In this document: piece by piece, positions 25,570 through 37,914 of the stretch | Position numbering within the stretch: the stretch's first letter is position 1 | Layout: each line of letters opens with the position of its first letter | DNA from: Solanum dulcamara | Taxonomy: Eukaryota > Streptophyta > Magnoliopsida > Solanales > Solanaceae | Reading direction: 5' to 3' | DNA: 64,000 nucleotides | Assembly: GCF_947179165.1 (NCBI RefSeq) | Contig: NC_077237.1 | Span: 10,530,735-10,594,734, forward strand | Translations under genes and position numbers: made by a program | The notes under the pieces: model-generated | Database searches by the model: none | Told to the model about the DNA's origin: nothing | The model's input: the letters and a program-made list of their open reading frames with translations, nothing else

Positions 25570-27575
25570 GTAGCATCCGTAACGACCTAGGGATCGACTT
25601 CAGTTTCCCCGGCGGTGCTTTAGAGGGGTTTAGGAGTATTTTATTGATGACTCACCAGGAATTAGGCAATTTTTCCAATTTTTTGACTGTGTAAGCCCAC
25701 GAATTTTTTATGTACCGAAGGTCCGGGTCGAACTTCCTTGGATTCTTCCATAGTAGCATCTGTAACGACTTGGTAATGACTCTAGTTTCTCCGGCAGGGA
25801 TTTATAGGGGTTTAGGAGCATTTTATTGGCGACGCACCAGGATTTAGGCAATTTTACCAATTTTTTGTGTGTTAACGGCCATGAATATTTTAGGTGCCGG
25901 GGGTCCGGGTTGAACTTTCTTGAATTATTCCATAGTAGCATCCATAATAACCTGGGGAATGACTCCAGTAGCCCTGGCGGTGCTTTAGAGGGGTTTAGGA
26001 GCATTTTATTAGCGATGCAACAAAAATTAGGCGATTTTGCCAGTTTTTCGTGTGTGTTAGCCCACGGATTTTTAGATGTTGGAGTTTCAGGTCAAATTTT
26101 CTTAGATTCTTCTATAGTAGCATCCGTAAGGACTAAAACAATGACTACAGTAGCCCAACAATGCTTTACAGGGCTTTAGAAGCATTTTATTGGCGACGCA
26201 ACAGAAATTAGGTGATTTAACAAGTTTTTCGGGTGTGTTAGCATACGGATGTTTAGGTGTCGGGGGGACAAGTTGAAATTTCTTGGATTCTTCTATAGTA
26301 TCATCTGTAATGATCAGGGGAACGACTTTAGTTGCCCCGGCGGTTCTTTAAAGGGGTTTAGGAGAATTTTATTTGCGATTCAAAAGGAATTAGGCGAATT
26401 TACCAGTTTTTCATGTGTGTTAGCCCACGGATTTTTAGGTACTGGATGTTCGAGTCAAATTTTCTTTGATTCTTCCATAGTAACATTTTTAATGATCTAT
26501 AGAATGACTCCAGTAGCCCCGACGGTGCTTTAGAGGGTTTAGGTGCATTTTCTTGGCGACACAATAGGAATTAGCCCACAAATTTTTTAGGTTCGAGGGT
26601 CTTGGTCGAACTTTCTTTGATTCTTCCATAGTAGCATCTTTAAAGACCTAGGGAACGACTTTAGTTGCCCCGGCAGTTCTTTAGAGGGATTTAGGAGTAT
26701 TTTATTGGCAATGCTATAGGAATTAGGCGATTTTGCCAATTTTTTATGTGTAATGTCCAGGAATTTTATAGGTGTCGGGTGTACGGGTCGTATTTTCTTG
26801 GATTCTTCCATAGATTTATGCGTAAGGACCCGAAGAACGAATCTAGTATCCCCAACAGCTCTTTAGTGGAGTTTAGGAGCATTTTATTGGTGATGCAATA
26901 GGAATTAGACGATTTTGCCAATTTTTCGGGTGTGTTAACCCACAAATTTTTAGGTGTCGGGGTCTAGGTCAAACTTTCTTTGATTCTTTTATAGTACCAT
27001 CCATAACGACCTGGGGCATGACTTTAGTTACCCCGACGGTGCTTTTAGAGGGGATTAGGAGCATTTCATTGGCGATGCAATAGTAATTAGGTGATTTTGC
27101 CAGTTTTTTCATGTGTTAGCCCTTTAATTTTTAGGTGCTGGGTGTCCGGGTCAAATTTTCTTGTATTGTTCCATAGTAGCATTCATAATGATCTAGGGAA
27201 CGACTCCAGTAGCCCTTACGATGCATTGGAGGAGTTTAGGAGCATATTATTGGCGATGCAGCAGGAATTAGGCATTTTTGCCAATTTTTCTTGTGTGTTA
27301 GCCTACAGATTTTTCACTATCGGGGTATGGGTCGAATTTTCTTGGATTCATCCATAATAGCATTTTTAACGACCTGGAAAATGACTCTAGTAGCCCTGAA
27401 AGTGTTTTAAAAAGGCTTAGGAGAATTTTATTGGCGATGCAACAGGAATTAGGCAATTTTGGCAATTATTCATGTGTGTTAGCCCACGAAATTTTTAGGT
27501 GTCGGGGGTATGGGTCAAATTTTCTTTGATTAATTCACAATAGCATCTTTAACGACCTGAGAAACGACTCTATTT
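25570..27575. repeat. Satellite array, second block
   Basis: The satellite resumes after solo LTR A and runs for about 11 diverged monomers with the same landmarks. It ends abruptly near 27575, after GAAACGACTCTATTTC, at the start of an inverted LTR. The block contains variant monomers also seen at 7.5 and 9.5 kb (GCGATTCAAAAGG near 26377). Confidence 0.95.
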
Positions 27576-27991
27576 CACGACTCAACTTCGTAGACCGAGA
27601 CTGATATCCGATTAGGGCACCCATATGTACCCTTAGCCCCACTGAGTATGTAAGCCGAATAAACATATGAAGAAATCAAAAAAAAATCGCTAGAGAGCAC
27701 ACAAAAATAGATGTAGCATAAAAAGGCCGTTAAGGCCATCACGGAACATAAAGCCCAAAACATATATATAGAACCCACATCATAAGTCTACATACCTCTA
27801 CAGAATGTTAGCCTAGTCATATGATGGGATAGGGCCCTGTCGTACCCCTGAATAAACAAACATTTATATCAAATGACCAGTATCAAAAGTTAGGCTCTGG
27901 AACAGTGGAGCACTTCCAACATTGCTGAGTGGAAACCCTAAGCTAGCAGATCTCCAAAGTTAACATCTTTACCTGCGGGCATGAAACTCAA

Positions 27992-28030
27992 CCCCCCGAA
28001 AAAAGGGGGTCAGTACAACATATGTACTGA
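27992..28030 (-). other. Double hairpin in the inverted LTR
   Basis: CCCCCC (27992-27997) pairs with GGGGG (28005-28009), and TCAGTAC (28010-28016) pairs with GTACTGA (28024-28030) over a 7-base loop. Both stems match those of solo LTR A while the loops differ. Confidence 0.7.
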
Positions 28031-28262
28031 GTATGTAAAGCATGGACTGTAACAAGTAAAGCCATTACCAGAATAGAAGGTGCAAAAGTGAGCTAAAGAC
28101 CCAGAATATCAAAATGTTTTTCATAACCACAAACAATGTATGCACATAAACATATGCCATATCTGGCCCTATTATGGGATGCGGTGAACAAAACGTGGTC
28201 GCCACCTTATCACTAGTGCCACAGCACAACATACATCAAGAGTAGGGAATATCTTCGTAACA

Positions 28263-28310
28263 GATCATATCATATCAGATGGTCATATCAGATCATATCA
28301 TATCATATGT
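28263..28310. repeat. ATATC-type microsatellite
   Basis: Short imperfect repeats of ATCATATC and CAGATCATATC inside the inverted LTR. Confidence 0.6.
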
Positions 28311-30414
28311 GTACCTAGCACATCACACTCCACAAATCCCATGTACAGGTCGTACATGCCCCCTCACATCGGGGCACGGCGAACAATGCAAAGAAGTACG
28401 CACGATAACAAAACCTGGCCCGGGATCAGTGAAGGAAATATTGAGTCATCCACGAGTGAAGTAGTGAGAAACTATATGCAATTTAAATCATATTTGAGAC
28501 TCGACGGAATAATCAAAATGAGCTTTCGTTCAAAATCGAGACAAAAGTCATATCAAGTACCTTTTGAAAGTCACTATGGACTATATCAAAATAGAACTTC
28601 TGGGAATCATATATATGTATCAAGGAATAAACAAATATCTTTTGGAAGTCGAGAAATTGGTCATCCTAGTGGCTTTAAGAATGGGAACTCCTTTGGAATC
28701 ATATGAAAGTCATATACTTGCTTCGTAAAAACCATGCCAAAAAGGGAGATTAGCTTTGTATACTTATGTCAAATCATGCTAAGAGAAGGAATAGGATTTA
28801 CATACTTATGCCAACGACATGCTAAAATAAAGTATAAGCCCAATTTGCGTATGCCAAAACATGCCAAAAGAAGAAAACGTTAACTTTACATACCTGTTAC
28901 GGGTTACTTTTTATCCCATTCGTCTCGTCGTCCTTTAAACCTAAGTAACATAAAAGCAATACGAGTATTAACAACCCTTGTCTTTCCAGCACCTTAGGCT
29001 ACACACGAGTATTTGTAGAACTCATCCCCTCGCTCGCCTTCTCGACTAGTTCCCTAACTAGTTAAACAGTTAACGAAAATAGGGCAGCATTTCCCCTATA
29101 ATGTGCCCTATCCGAATTTCCAATTATACTCCTAATATCTACAGCCAACCAAAAAAAATAACCTGCAGCATATATATATACAATTCACATTAATCTTATA
29201 CCACATAAACTCCAAATGACTCGCTCGAAACCACGATACCAAAATAAGGTTTCTAGTTTCCGTTTTGCAAAACCTTTAACCGTATGAAGCGGGGATGTCG
29301 TGTGGCTACAACCAGAAGAACCACTACCTCTTTTAGGACACATTTAGTCCCTGCAACACAAACCACACACCTGCAGCCACACACCACAAGCACAACACCT
29401 TGCTTCGACTACAATTTAACTATAGCGACTCTAATTTGGTTTGTTTCGAACGTCGAGCATATTTATGGAATTTTCATATTTCTAGCCACTTACACAACAT
29501 ATAATACACTTAATAACAACACCATAAACTCCAAATTGAAAGGAAAACCCTTACCTTAACCTAAACTCGTCAAACTCGCCAAAATGATCAAAACGTGAAT
29601 TCTGGACAGCCTACTGTCTTGTATTGTCTCTTAGTTTCGAAGGGGTAATTGATGGAAACAGGATTTTTGAACTTAATGAAAGTTATATACATGTGTCTTA
29701 GGGTCGCATACAATTTTGAATTACCCCTACAGCAATTCTATACCAAAATATATGCCCAAAATACCAACAAAAGCCCGTGTAGGATTTCCGAAACAAAATC
29801 TGGGCAGCACCTCACCTATACTTCATCATCCTTTTTTGAGAAGATAAAAGCAAAATTGGACTTTTGAGGCTAAATGAAAGTTATATCCCTATGAAATATA
29901 TTTCCAAAACATCTTGAATCACTCAAAACAAAGTTTTACACAAGGAGTTATACTAGTATTACTAACAGCAGTCTCATTCCAAAAACGGGTTTGTTGACAA
30001 GAACGAGAACCTCCTCGAAAACCCAACTATAAATTTTATGTTGTTGAAAACCGTTGCTTAACTGAAGAATACCTTAAATAATTAATTCACAGAATGAAAT
30101 CGGAGGGTTTACCTTGCTTAACCAAATCCGTAGCTCTCTCTCCATGTTCTCCAAGTTTTTCTCCAATTTTTTTTAAGTGTAAAGAGGCTGAAAAGTGAGT
30201 TGATCTAGCAATACACATGTATATATATGTGTCCTTGAGTGGGGACATGTGGCATCCCCTAGGGCTGACATGTGTCAGCCCCCTAGGGCGCCACCTCAAT
30301 CATGCATCCAATCCAAAGCCGCCAATTGGCAGCGTGGGGGTCCACCCAAGCTGCTGCATCACCTACTTGACCTTGTCCAAGTAGGTGCATCACCTACTTG
30401 TTTCGAGTAGGCAT

Positions 30415-31900
30415 CATTATCATCATTATCTCTTCATCAATCATTACTTATCAAAACATCACTTACATCTCATCAAAATATCTTGTTCAAAACATCATTT
30501 AACCAAAGAATCAAATTCATTTAAACTCAATGCTTTTGCTCTTTCAAAACTCAATAAAATACATATATAGTATTATTTCAAATCACTCTTTTGGTCAATG
30601 CATATTAAAATCCAACATCTTTACTCAAAACATGCGTAAAAATAAATAAATAATCATAAATATCAAATCAATTAGGGTTCATGAAAAAGTAGTCATGAAC
30701 AATAATTCCAATAATATGAGAGATATAAATAATAATAATTTCAATGCATAAATATATCTAACTTAATAGAAGAAGAAGAATTAACTCATTTAAAATTCAA
30801 GAATTAGGACAAAACTCAACTATAACTCAAGTACGATGAATTTAAATAATGGGTGCATGGAAGAACTCAACCAATGCTATGAGTAGCTTTACATACCTAA
30901 AATCTGAAGAGTTACTCAGAGTCGAACAACTCAATGAACACTCTTGAACCCTAGCCTTTTGTCCTCGTCGGAGAGCTTTGTGTACTATTCAGAGTATATG
31001 AATCACCGGAATAGTATTTATATACTACTAAAAACTAAAATTATATTTTACAATTAGTAAAGAAGTGTATAAGAGAAGGATTGTTTGAGGAAGCTTGATG
31101 AACAAAATGAGGATATAAGGTAGGTATTTATAGGTGTGAAAGAGGGATCTAATAATAAATAAAATAATTAAAAAGAATCTTAAAAATTCAATGGAGGATT
31201 GTGATGTCATAGATGATGTCAAATGGAGGACTATTAATGTCATGGGTGATGTCAAATGGATCTAGATCTTCCACTGTTGGTGAGATGAATCTTCTAGTTA
31301 TAGAATATCCTTTTTCCGAGCTACGTTTGAACAAGATAATTTTCTAATTAGGATTTGGTGTATCATATTAATTGTAGCTCTAGAAGTCTGCTTTCATGTC
31401 TTCAAGAATCAACCGAATTAGATCATCTTACAGTGCGATATATGTTTTCTTCTACAAATACTTCATTTCGTCACCGCACTATCTCTTGCAAAAATTAATT
31501 GATTTGACCTACCTATCCTACGAATCTTAAGCTATAATCTCACGAAAGTTTTAGAGAATGATCTCGGGGTTCTTCAACAACTTGAATCACCTAATTTAGA
31601 CCATCCTATGAAGTGTTATGCCCAAAATACAGAAGTAGTATCATTTTCATCGAAAATTGGAATACCACATACAACTAAACCACTAGACGATGGGGGTCTG
31701 CTTGACCAACGGCCATCATACTATGATCAGTTTTTTGGTTTATTTTGCAGTAGCAAATGCTAGTTACAATATGGGTTCCAGCGAAACCAATTGGGTTGTT
31801 GTATCATGCAGATGACAATTCAAGAGTTATACTATTGAATCAGTGTAGATAAGGCCGCAATAAGCTTGAATCTCCTAAAAATGATATATATTCGTGCCAC
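30415..31900 (-). mobile_element. Unassigned LTR-like fragment
   Basis: AT-rich noncoding sequence that on the minus strand has the look of an LTR. There is a TATA-like CCTATAAATACC near 31125-31136, then a leader, then TTAGGTATGTAAAGC near 30890-30905. No matching partner, clear TG/CA ends or target-site duplication were found. It joins the inverted LTR without an obvious boundary and may be a diverged part of the same element or a second one. Confidence 0.4.
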
Positions 31901-32667
31901 GACCTAAATAATTATTTAATAATTTTATTCATTTTATTTTCAACTATAATTTATTATAATTTGTAATATACACACAATTACACAATATAATTAGTCTCAA
32001 ATTCTACCTTCGGCCATAATAAATTTGATAGCAACTAAAAAGAAATAGGGAAATCAATGTTTTTTATTCTCAAGTTAATGCACAAGTCTTGCTATAGAAA
32101 TTTCAAAGAAAGCTACATCACACAAATTCATTCAATTTGATGAAAAATTCCAAAGCCTGCAAAAGAAAAAAATAGGAAAAAACAAAATAAAGAGAATTTG
32201 ATTTATTTATGTAAATCCATTTCTTATTCTGAAGGGAGGCTTATTTTTTAAAAAAAGAGAGTAACTTTATTGGACATGATGTTAGTTTTGGTATAAATAT
32301 ATAATATTGAGTTGATGAAGAACCTGATTGGACAATATATTAGAATGAGACATGACTTTTTCTTTTTCTTTTTTTATTTATTTTTTATTCGATTTTCAAT
32401 ACACATATTAAGGTGCTCATTAATCTAGATTTTCATCGTGTGAGACCCATTAAAAGTGTAAGCAGCAAGTTTTTGATATAATCATGCATCCAAGTATCTT
32501 TTTTCTTGTACCAAAAAGTATTAATGCTGTGAAAATTTTAATGAAGGTTACTTAACATACAAATTCCTTTCACATCAAATTTTCATATTGAAATATTAAT
32601 TAAATTAAATTAAAAAATTTATCATCAAAAGAAAAGGTCAAGCAAGGCCTGTTGTTGTCTTCATATC
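31901..32667. other. AT-rich intergenic sequence
   Basis: About 770 bp of low-complexity AT-rich DNA with poly(A)/poly(T) runs. I see no gene, repeat or element boundary in it. Confidence 0.6.
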
Positions 32668-32851
32668 TGTTGAGAAATACATATTTTGTATATTTAGTTT
32701 CCATATTTGTAGATCAAATCTCATTAATTGGAGATCACGATTTCTTACCTAAAGATAGGCTAGATTGATTTGTGGCAAATTATATATATATCAGTCTCTG
32801 AATAAAGAAAGATACTCACCAAAATATACTAGTTCCTCTCCTTTGTTAAGA
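32668..32851 (+). repeat. 5' LTR of copia element 1, with PBS-like site after it
   Basis: Starts TGTTGAGAAATAC and ends just before TAGTATCAGAG, a slightly altered initiator-Met-tRNA primer-binding site (consensus TGGTATCAGAG) at about 32852-32862. Its partner 3' LTR was not found, so the ends are set by the TG start and the PBS. Confidence 0.7.
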
Positions 32852-32907
32852 TAGTATCAGAGATTGATCAATCCAAAAATCCAAACACTAGAAATAAGAG
32901 TCACAAT

Positions 32908-33473
32908 ATGGATTCATCAAACCCATATTTTCTTCAACATTCAGATCATCCCAGCCTCATACTTTTTCCAATCAAGTTGAATGGAATCAATTATCCATCT
33001 TAGAACAAATCAATGATATATGCATTTACAGCCAAAAATAAACTATCTTTTATTGATCGATCCGTTGAACTGCAATCTAAAATAGATAAGCCAACAAAGT
33101 ATGCGTTTTGGAATCAATGCAACAATATGATTTTATCATGGCTCACTCATTTGGTGGAACCTGATATCACAAAAGGAGTCATCCATTCCAAACTGCTCAC
33201 CAAATATGGCAAAATCTGAAAATTCAATTCTCACAAAAGAATGCACCAGCAATATATCAAACTCCAAAATCATTGGCTTCACTATCACAAGGTAACATGA
33301 ATGTTTCTTCCTTTTTCACAAAACTCAAAGGTCTTTGGGATGAGTTAGATACATTTCAAATATTTCCCACATACAATCAAATTAAAGCACATATCGATCA
33401 AATTGAAGAAGACCGCGTAATACAATTTCTAATGGGTCTAAATGATATTTATAATGTTGTTCGATCTAATATT
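32908..33473 (+). pseudogene. gag of copia element 1, first part
   Basis: Begins at ATG 32908 (MDSSNPYFLQHSDHPSLILF) and reads as a copia GAG with the typical features PIKLNGINYPS, MIYAFTAKNKLSFIDRS and FFTKLKGLWDELDTF. It would package element RNA in virus-like particles. A TAG stands at about 33001-33003 in place of the usual Trp, and a TGA with frameshifts occurs near 33218. The frame is cut at 33473 by the insertion of copia element 2 and resumes at 40635. Confidence 0.85.
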
Positions 33474-33962
33474 TGAAAGAAAGTCAAAAAAGATAAGTAA
33501 AAGAAAAGAAAGGCTGCAAAAGGAATGTTTGAAAATTAGGAAAAGTAAAGAAAAAGTAAAAGGTAGGCAGCATTTACGCGTTTTGAGCAGCCCCCTTTAC
33601 GCATTTTTCCCTTTTACGCATTTTTCTTTCTCCTATAAATAGAGGGTCTCGTGCCCTCATTTGATTCATTCAGGAAAAAAAGAGACTAAGAATACAAAGA
33701 GAGTTATACATCAAGATAAATATTATAGTCTTGAGTGTCCTCTATAGTAGTTGTTCCTTTTATAAGAGAGAAGTGTTTATTGTTGTTTTCTCCTTATACT
33801 TAGAGCAGTGTACTCTCATATTATCATAGTAGAATCCTTCTACCCCGTGGTTTTTTCCCTCTATCTGTTAGAGGGGTTTTCACATAAAATTCTCATGTCG
33901 CATTTATTTTTATTATTTATTATCATATCAAACTTTAGTTATGGTGCTTCCTTCCTCCAATA
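33474..33962 (+). repeat. 5' LTR of copia element 2
   Basis: 489 bp, TGAAAGAAAGTC to CTTCCTCCAATA. It is nearly identical to the 3' LTR from the TATA box through the leader and more diverged in the first 120 bp and the last 100 bp. Confidence 0.93.
33573..33642 (+). promoter_or_regulatory. U3 repeats TTTACGC x3 and TATA box of copia element 2
   Basis: TTTACGC occurs at 33573-33579, 33596-33602 and 33613-33619, followed by the TATA box CTATAAATAG at 33633-33642. The same arrangement is present in the 3' LTR (about 40240-40306). Short repeated U3 motifs act as enhancers in some plant copia LTRs, for example tobacco Tnt1; here that role is inferred from position. Confidence 0.7.
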
Positions 33963-33963
33963 G

Positions 33964-33980
33964 TGGTATCAGAACCCTTA
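33964..33980 (+). other. Primer-binding site of copia element 2
   Basis: TGGTATCAGAACCCTTA directly follows the 5' LTR. The TGGTATCAGA core matches the 3' end complement of plant initiator Met-tRNA, the usual copia primer. Confidence 0.85.
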
Positions 33981-34140
33981 GTTATTCTGTTAGTTTTATG
34001 CGAAGGTACTATATGTGAACAGTAAATTTTGGTGAAAAGTACTATTTATGTGAATAGTAAATTTCGGGGAAGGTACAGCTTGTCACGATTATTTGCAAAA
34101 AAATTCAGAAATGATCTAGAAGGGTGTGAAGCAAATAATA

Positions 34141-35292
34141 ATGTCGAGTATAACAAAGTTTGACATTGAGAAGTTCAATGGAACTAATTTCTCATTGTAG
34201 ATAATGAAAATAAGAGCGATATTGAGAAAGGACAATTGCTTAGCTGCAATTGAAGGCAGGCCCACAGACTTCACTGATGATAGCAAGTGGAACGACATAG
34301 AAAGCAATGCAGTTGCTGATTTACACTTGGCACTAGTTGATCAAGTATTGTCTAGTGTGGCTGAAAAATAGACGGTGAAGGAAATATGGGATACTCTTAC
34401 GGGATTATATGAGGCCAAGTCTTTGCATGATAAAATCTTCTTAAAAATAAGATTGTATACTATTCAAATGGCAGAGTCCATGTCGGTTACTGAATACATC
34501 AATACTTTGAATACTTTATTTTCGCAACTTACAATAATGGGTTGCAAAATAGAGGAGACTGAATGTGCGGAGCTTCTACTTTAAATTCTACCTGAAAAGT
34601 ATATTCAACTTATCATCAACCTGGAAAAAAACACAGACAGTCTAGTTTTTGAAGAAATTAAAACCGCCATCTTAGAGGAAGAAAATCGGCACAAAAATAA
34701 GAAAGACAGACATGCAAGTTCACAGAAAGCTGAAGCTTTCATGATGGTGAGAGGAAGACCAAGGGAACGTGGCCCTAGTGGGAGTCACAATCATGGTAGA
34801 TCTCAATCAAGAAGTAAGAAAAATATCAAGTGTTACAACTGTGGCAACAAAGGGCACTTCAAGAAAGATTGTCGGTTCAAGAAGAAGAGTGAACACCCTG
34901 AGTCATCAAATGCTCAAGGGAATGTTGCAAGTACCTCGAATGATGGTGATATTTTATGTAGTGAAGCAATATCAAATAATAAAGGAAGAAAATGTTTCAG
35001 CGATGTCCGGATCATGGACACAGGAGCAACATGGCACATGACTTCCCGAAGAGAATGGTTCCATCAATATAATCCTATCTTAGGAGGGTCTGTGTTTATG
35101 GGAGCCGATCATGCTTTGTATGTTATTGGTATTGGGTCCATTAAAATAAAGATGTATAATGGCATGATACGCACCATCCAGGAGATACGACATGTAAAAT
35201 ACTTGAGGAAGAATCTATTGTCTTTGGGACAATTAGATGATAATGGATGTTCATATAAGACTCATGGTGGAGTCATGAAAATATCCAAATGA
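34141..35292 (+). pseudogene. gag and protease region of copia element 2
   Basis: One frame from ATG 34141 (MSSITKFDIEKFNGTNFSL) encodes a UBN2-type copia GAG, then a basic linker and the CCHC zinc knuckle CYNCGNKGHFKKDC (about 34831-34872). An aspartic protease follows with its active-site motif MDTGATWHM (about 35014-35040). The frame is broken by TAG at 34198-34200, TAG at about 34369-34371, TAA at 34582-34584 and TGA at 35290-35292. At least the first two look like single transitions of Trp or Gln codons. The protein would form the particle and process the polyprotein. Confidence 0.9.
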
Positions 35293-35857
35293 GCGCTTGT
35301 AGTGATGAAAGAATAAAAACTTGCTGCAAATCTATATGTGCTTAAAGGTGAAACATACCAAGAAGGAGAAGCATCAACCGCGTCAGCAAGTTCATTTGAA
35401 GAATCAATGATGATATGGCATTATAAACTTGGGCATATGTCGGAACGAGGTTTGAAGATTCTTGCTGAGAAAAAGCTTCTTCCAGGGCTCAAACAGATTT
35501 CACTACCCTTTTGTAAGTATTATGTTAGAGTAAGCAAAATAGACTGAAGTTTAGCAGTTCTTCTGCTAAAAGCAAGGAAATATTAGATTTGGTCCACTCT
35601 GATGTCTGGCAAGCACCGGTGGAGTTCCTAGGAGGAGCAAAATATTTTGTGTCATTTATTGACAATTACTTCAGGAAAAGTTGGGTGTATTCAATCAATA
35701 AAAAGGCAGATGTTTTTCCAGTCTTCAAAGAGTTCAAAGCGCGAGTGGAACTTGAATCTGAGTAAAAAGATCAAGTGTTTGAGGACAGATAATAGAGGAG
35801 AATACACTGGTGATGAATTTTATAACTTCTGTAAACAAGAAGGTATTAAACGACAGT
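35293..35857 (+). pseudogene. GAG-pre-integrase and integrase N-terminal part of copia element 2
   Basis: Carries the GAG-pre-integrase motif MIWHYKLGHMSERGLKIL (near 35410) and the first two catalytic Asp contexts of the integrase core: VHSDVW near 35595, in a shifted frame, and RTDNRGEY near 35787. At least two frameshifts and a TGA at 35545-35547 break it. The frame ends at 35857, where solo LTR B is inserted. Confidence 0.85.
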
Positions 35858-37048
35858 TGTAATGGCCCGTTAGGTCATTTTGAGAACGAGTCATCCTCCT
35901 TCTATAGAAGACCATTTTCATAAATTTAAGTTGAAAATTTTGAACCTTTCGATAACTTTAGCTAATTAGTTTGGGGATAATTTTAAAGAATTAATTTAAT
36001 TGGTGGCTAAAGTGCTAATTTATTCAATATCCTATACCACTTTCCTTATATTTATTAAAATAGGTTAGTAGGGTTTGTTACCTTAGTACATAATTAAGGA
36101 CAAAAAAAAGAGATCTCTCATATGCATACACTCCCCGAAGCCACATAAACAGAAACTCACGAAGAGAAACCACAGACATACACCAGAACCAAACATAAAG
36201 AAAAGACATCAGACGCATAAGCATAGGAAAGAAAAAAATACGGAGGAAGAACGAAAAGAAAGGAAAAAGAAAAATAAAGGAAAAGAGAAAAATAAGGATT
36301 TTCATTCAAAAGCGTCAAGGTAATTATTCTCATCCTTTTCATTAAATTTTTATTTAATTATAAACATATTTTTAGGGTATATTGGTGGAGAAATAACACT
36401 GAAATTAGAAAATATAACCCTAGGGTTCTTCACATAAAATCTTGATTTGGGGGTCGAATAATGATCCGTTTTAGCTGAAATTTGACATGTGAATTTATTT
36501 TATCATGAGTGAACATAATTGGAAAGAAAATTTTCGATTTGACTTCAATGATTCGGGATAACATTTTGACCTAATTTTTTATCCGAAAATAAATATAGCA
36601 AGAAGGGTGTCATTGGATTCGTATTCTTATGAAGATTATGTATTTGAACAGATTTTAATCATTCGAAAGTGTTATGAAAGGCTCAAGTTTTAAAGTGATT
36701 ATTCAATTTAATTGAGGCAAGTAAATTTCTAAACCTTAGTCTAAGCTTGTAGATGCTTGTATTTCCATGTTATGTGTACTGAGGAGTAATGAGAATTAGA
36801 CTAGGTTATTGACTGTATAATTGATCTTAAAAATGGAGATGAGGGATACAAAATGGGGATCTAATGACATGTATTGGTGGAACTAATATGTTGTGACTAT
36901 GAATTTATTTTGGACATGTGAAATGACTATGTTGATGTGTGATAGGAAAAAATTATTGTTGTTGTCATGTTATTATCGTGAATCATATGAACATGAATTG
37001 ATTGCATAGATTTTGACATACTTTGTCGAGACTGAAAATGATATAAAA

Positions 37049-37165
37049 CAAAGGGGTCGGGCCACACGCTCCGTGGCAAGTATTATGAAACAAAGGGGTT
37101 GGGCCACATGCTCCATGGCAGGATATGTATATTGAGGGGATGGGTCACACGCTCTGTGGCAGGTG
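37049..37165 (+). repeat. Minirepeats inside solo LTR B
   Basis: Three imperfect units spaced about 42 bp apart, based on AAGGGGTYGGGCCACAYGCT followed by CYRTGGCAGG. Confidence 0.85.
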
Positions 37166-37500
37166 ACATGGACAGAAATGTCCCCCATGGGCTCTGGACT
37201 ATAATTCAGTGGATATGTACCGATAGGACAGACATGCATCATCTCATTGCATTGCATCGCATTTTGTTGATATTTGTGAAATTCGTATTTACCACTTATT
37301 GCTCTGTATACATGTTGAACTTGACTTGATATGATTCACTTGATGAGACTATTGATGAGTATTCATGGACTATATTATTATTATTGTGTAGAGTGTAGAG
37401 TTGGGCTGATTTTATGCAGGTTGTAGTTAAGGAGGTTCGATTGGGATGACAAGAGTACTTGTATCTATTGAGCTTTGCTTAGTTTTAGTTATACACTTAA

Positions 37501-37549
37501 TGAGTACCGTGTTGTTTAGTACTCACCCCTTGCTTCTACACTTGTGTAG
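37501..37549 (+). other. Double hairpin in solo LTR B
   Basis: TGAGTAC (37501-37507) pairs with GTACTCA (37519-37525). It is followed by CTACAC and GTGTAG (37536-37549) with a two-base loop. Confidence 0.7.
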
Positions 37550-37914
37550 CTTGTGAGCCCGGACCTGCTTGATCTCCTAGTTTTTTCTAACACATCCGAG
37601 GCTATCGTTTCGAGTGTTGAGGTAGCTGTTACATCTATCTAGCAAACACCTCTTACTCTTTTATTATGTTTTAGTCCTATTCTAGAGACAAACACATTGT
37701 GACTGTATTTTCTTTCGTACTTCAGTAATTTATTAGTGGCTTGTATACGTGACAACCAGTCTTGGGGGATTTTGAGATTATTTATTTGCCTTTGTCCAAG
37801 TTAAACCTTGCTTTATCTCAATTACTTTCGCATTTACTTTTCGTTGAGTTTTAGGCTGACTTATCTCGGTAGGTTAAGATGAGTGCCATCACATACCGGA
37901 TTTGGGTCATGACA

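Larger units (their letters stand above)
27576..30414 (-). mobile_element. LTR of the solo-LTR-A family, inverted and truncated
   Basis: The reverse complement resembles solo LTR A along most of its length. It contains the ATGCCCGCAGGT and hairpin module (27992-28030), the stretch around GATAGGGCAC and CTATAGGGG (near 29090), and the AAGTAGGTGATGC stretch (near 30380-30410). About 340 bp matching the first part of LTR A is absent at the high-coordinate end. The expected TGTCATGACC terminus is absent at the low-coordinate end. No target-site duplication was found. With LTR A it forms an inverted pair around 2 kb of satellite. Confidence 0.75.
35858..37914 (+). mobile_element. Solo LTR B, gypsy-type, inside the integrase gene of copia element 2
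   Basis: A 2057 bp segment starts TGTAATGGCCCG and ends TTGGGTCATGACA. It is flanked by ACAGT (35853-35857) and GCAGT (37915-37919), a 5 bp duplication with one mismatch. Removing it rejoins the integrase reading frame. It contains no coding sequence or second LTR. Inside are a purine-rich stretch (36170-36300), three minirepeats (37049-37165) and a hairpin pair (37501-37549). It is probably Ty3/gypsy by general LTR form. Confidence 0.85.

Noticed and set aside
1408..27357. Several dozen open frames of 60-180 codons with repeated words such as LLATQQELGDF or CCVANKMLLNP
   Set aside because: They are translations of the tandem satellite, occur on both strands and in rotating frames, and begin and end at arbitrary monomer positions.
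28341..28706. A 121-codon open frame in the inverted LTR
   Set aside because: It covers low-complexity ATATC repeats and LTR sequence and is not preserved in solo LTR A.
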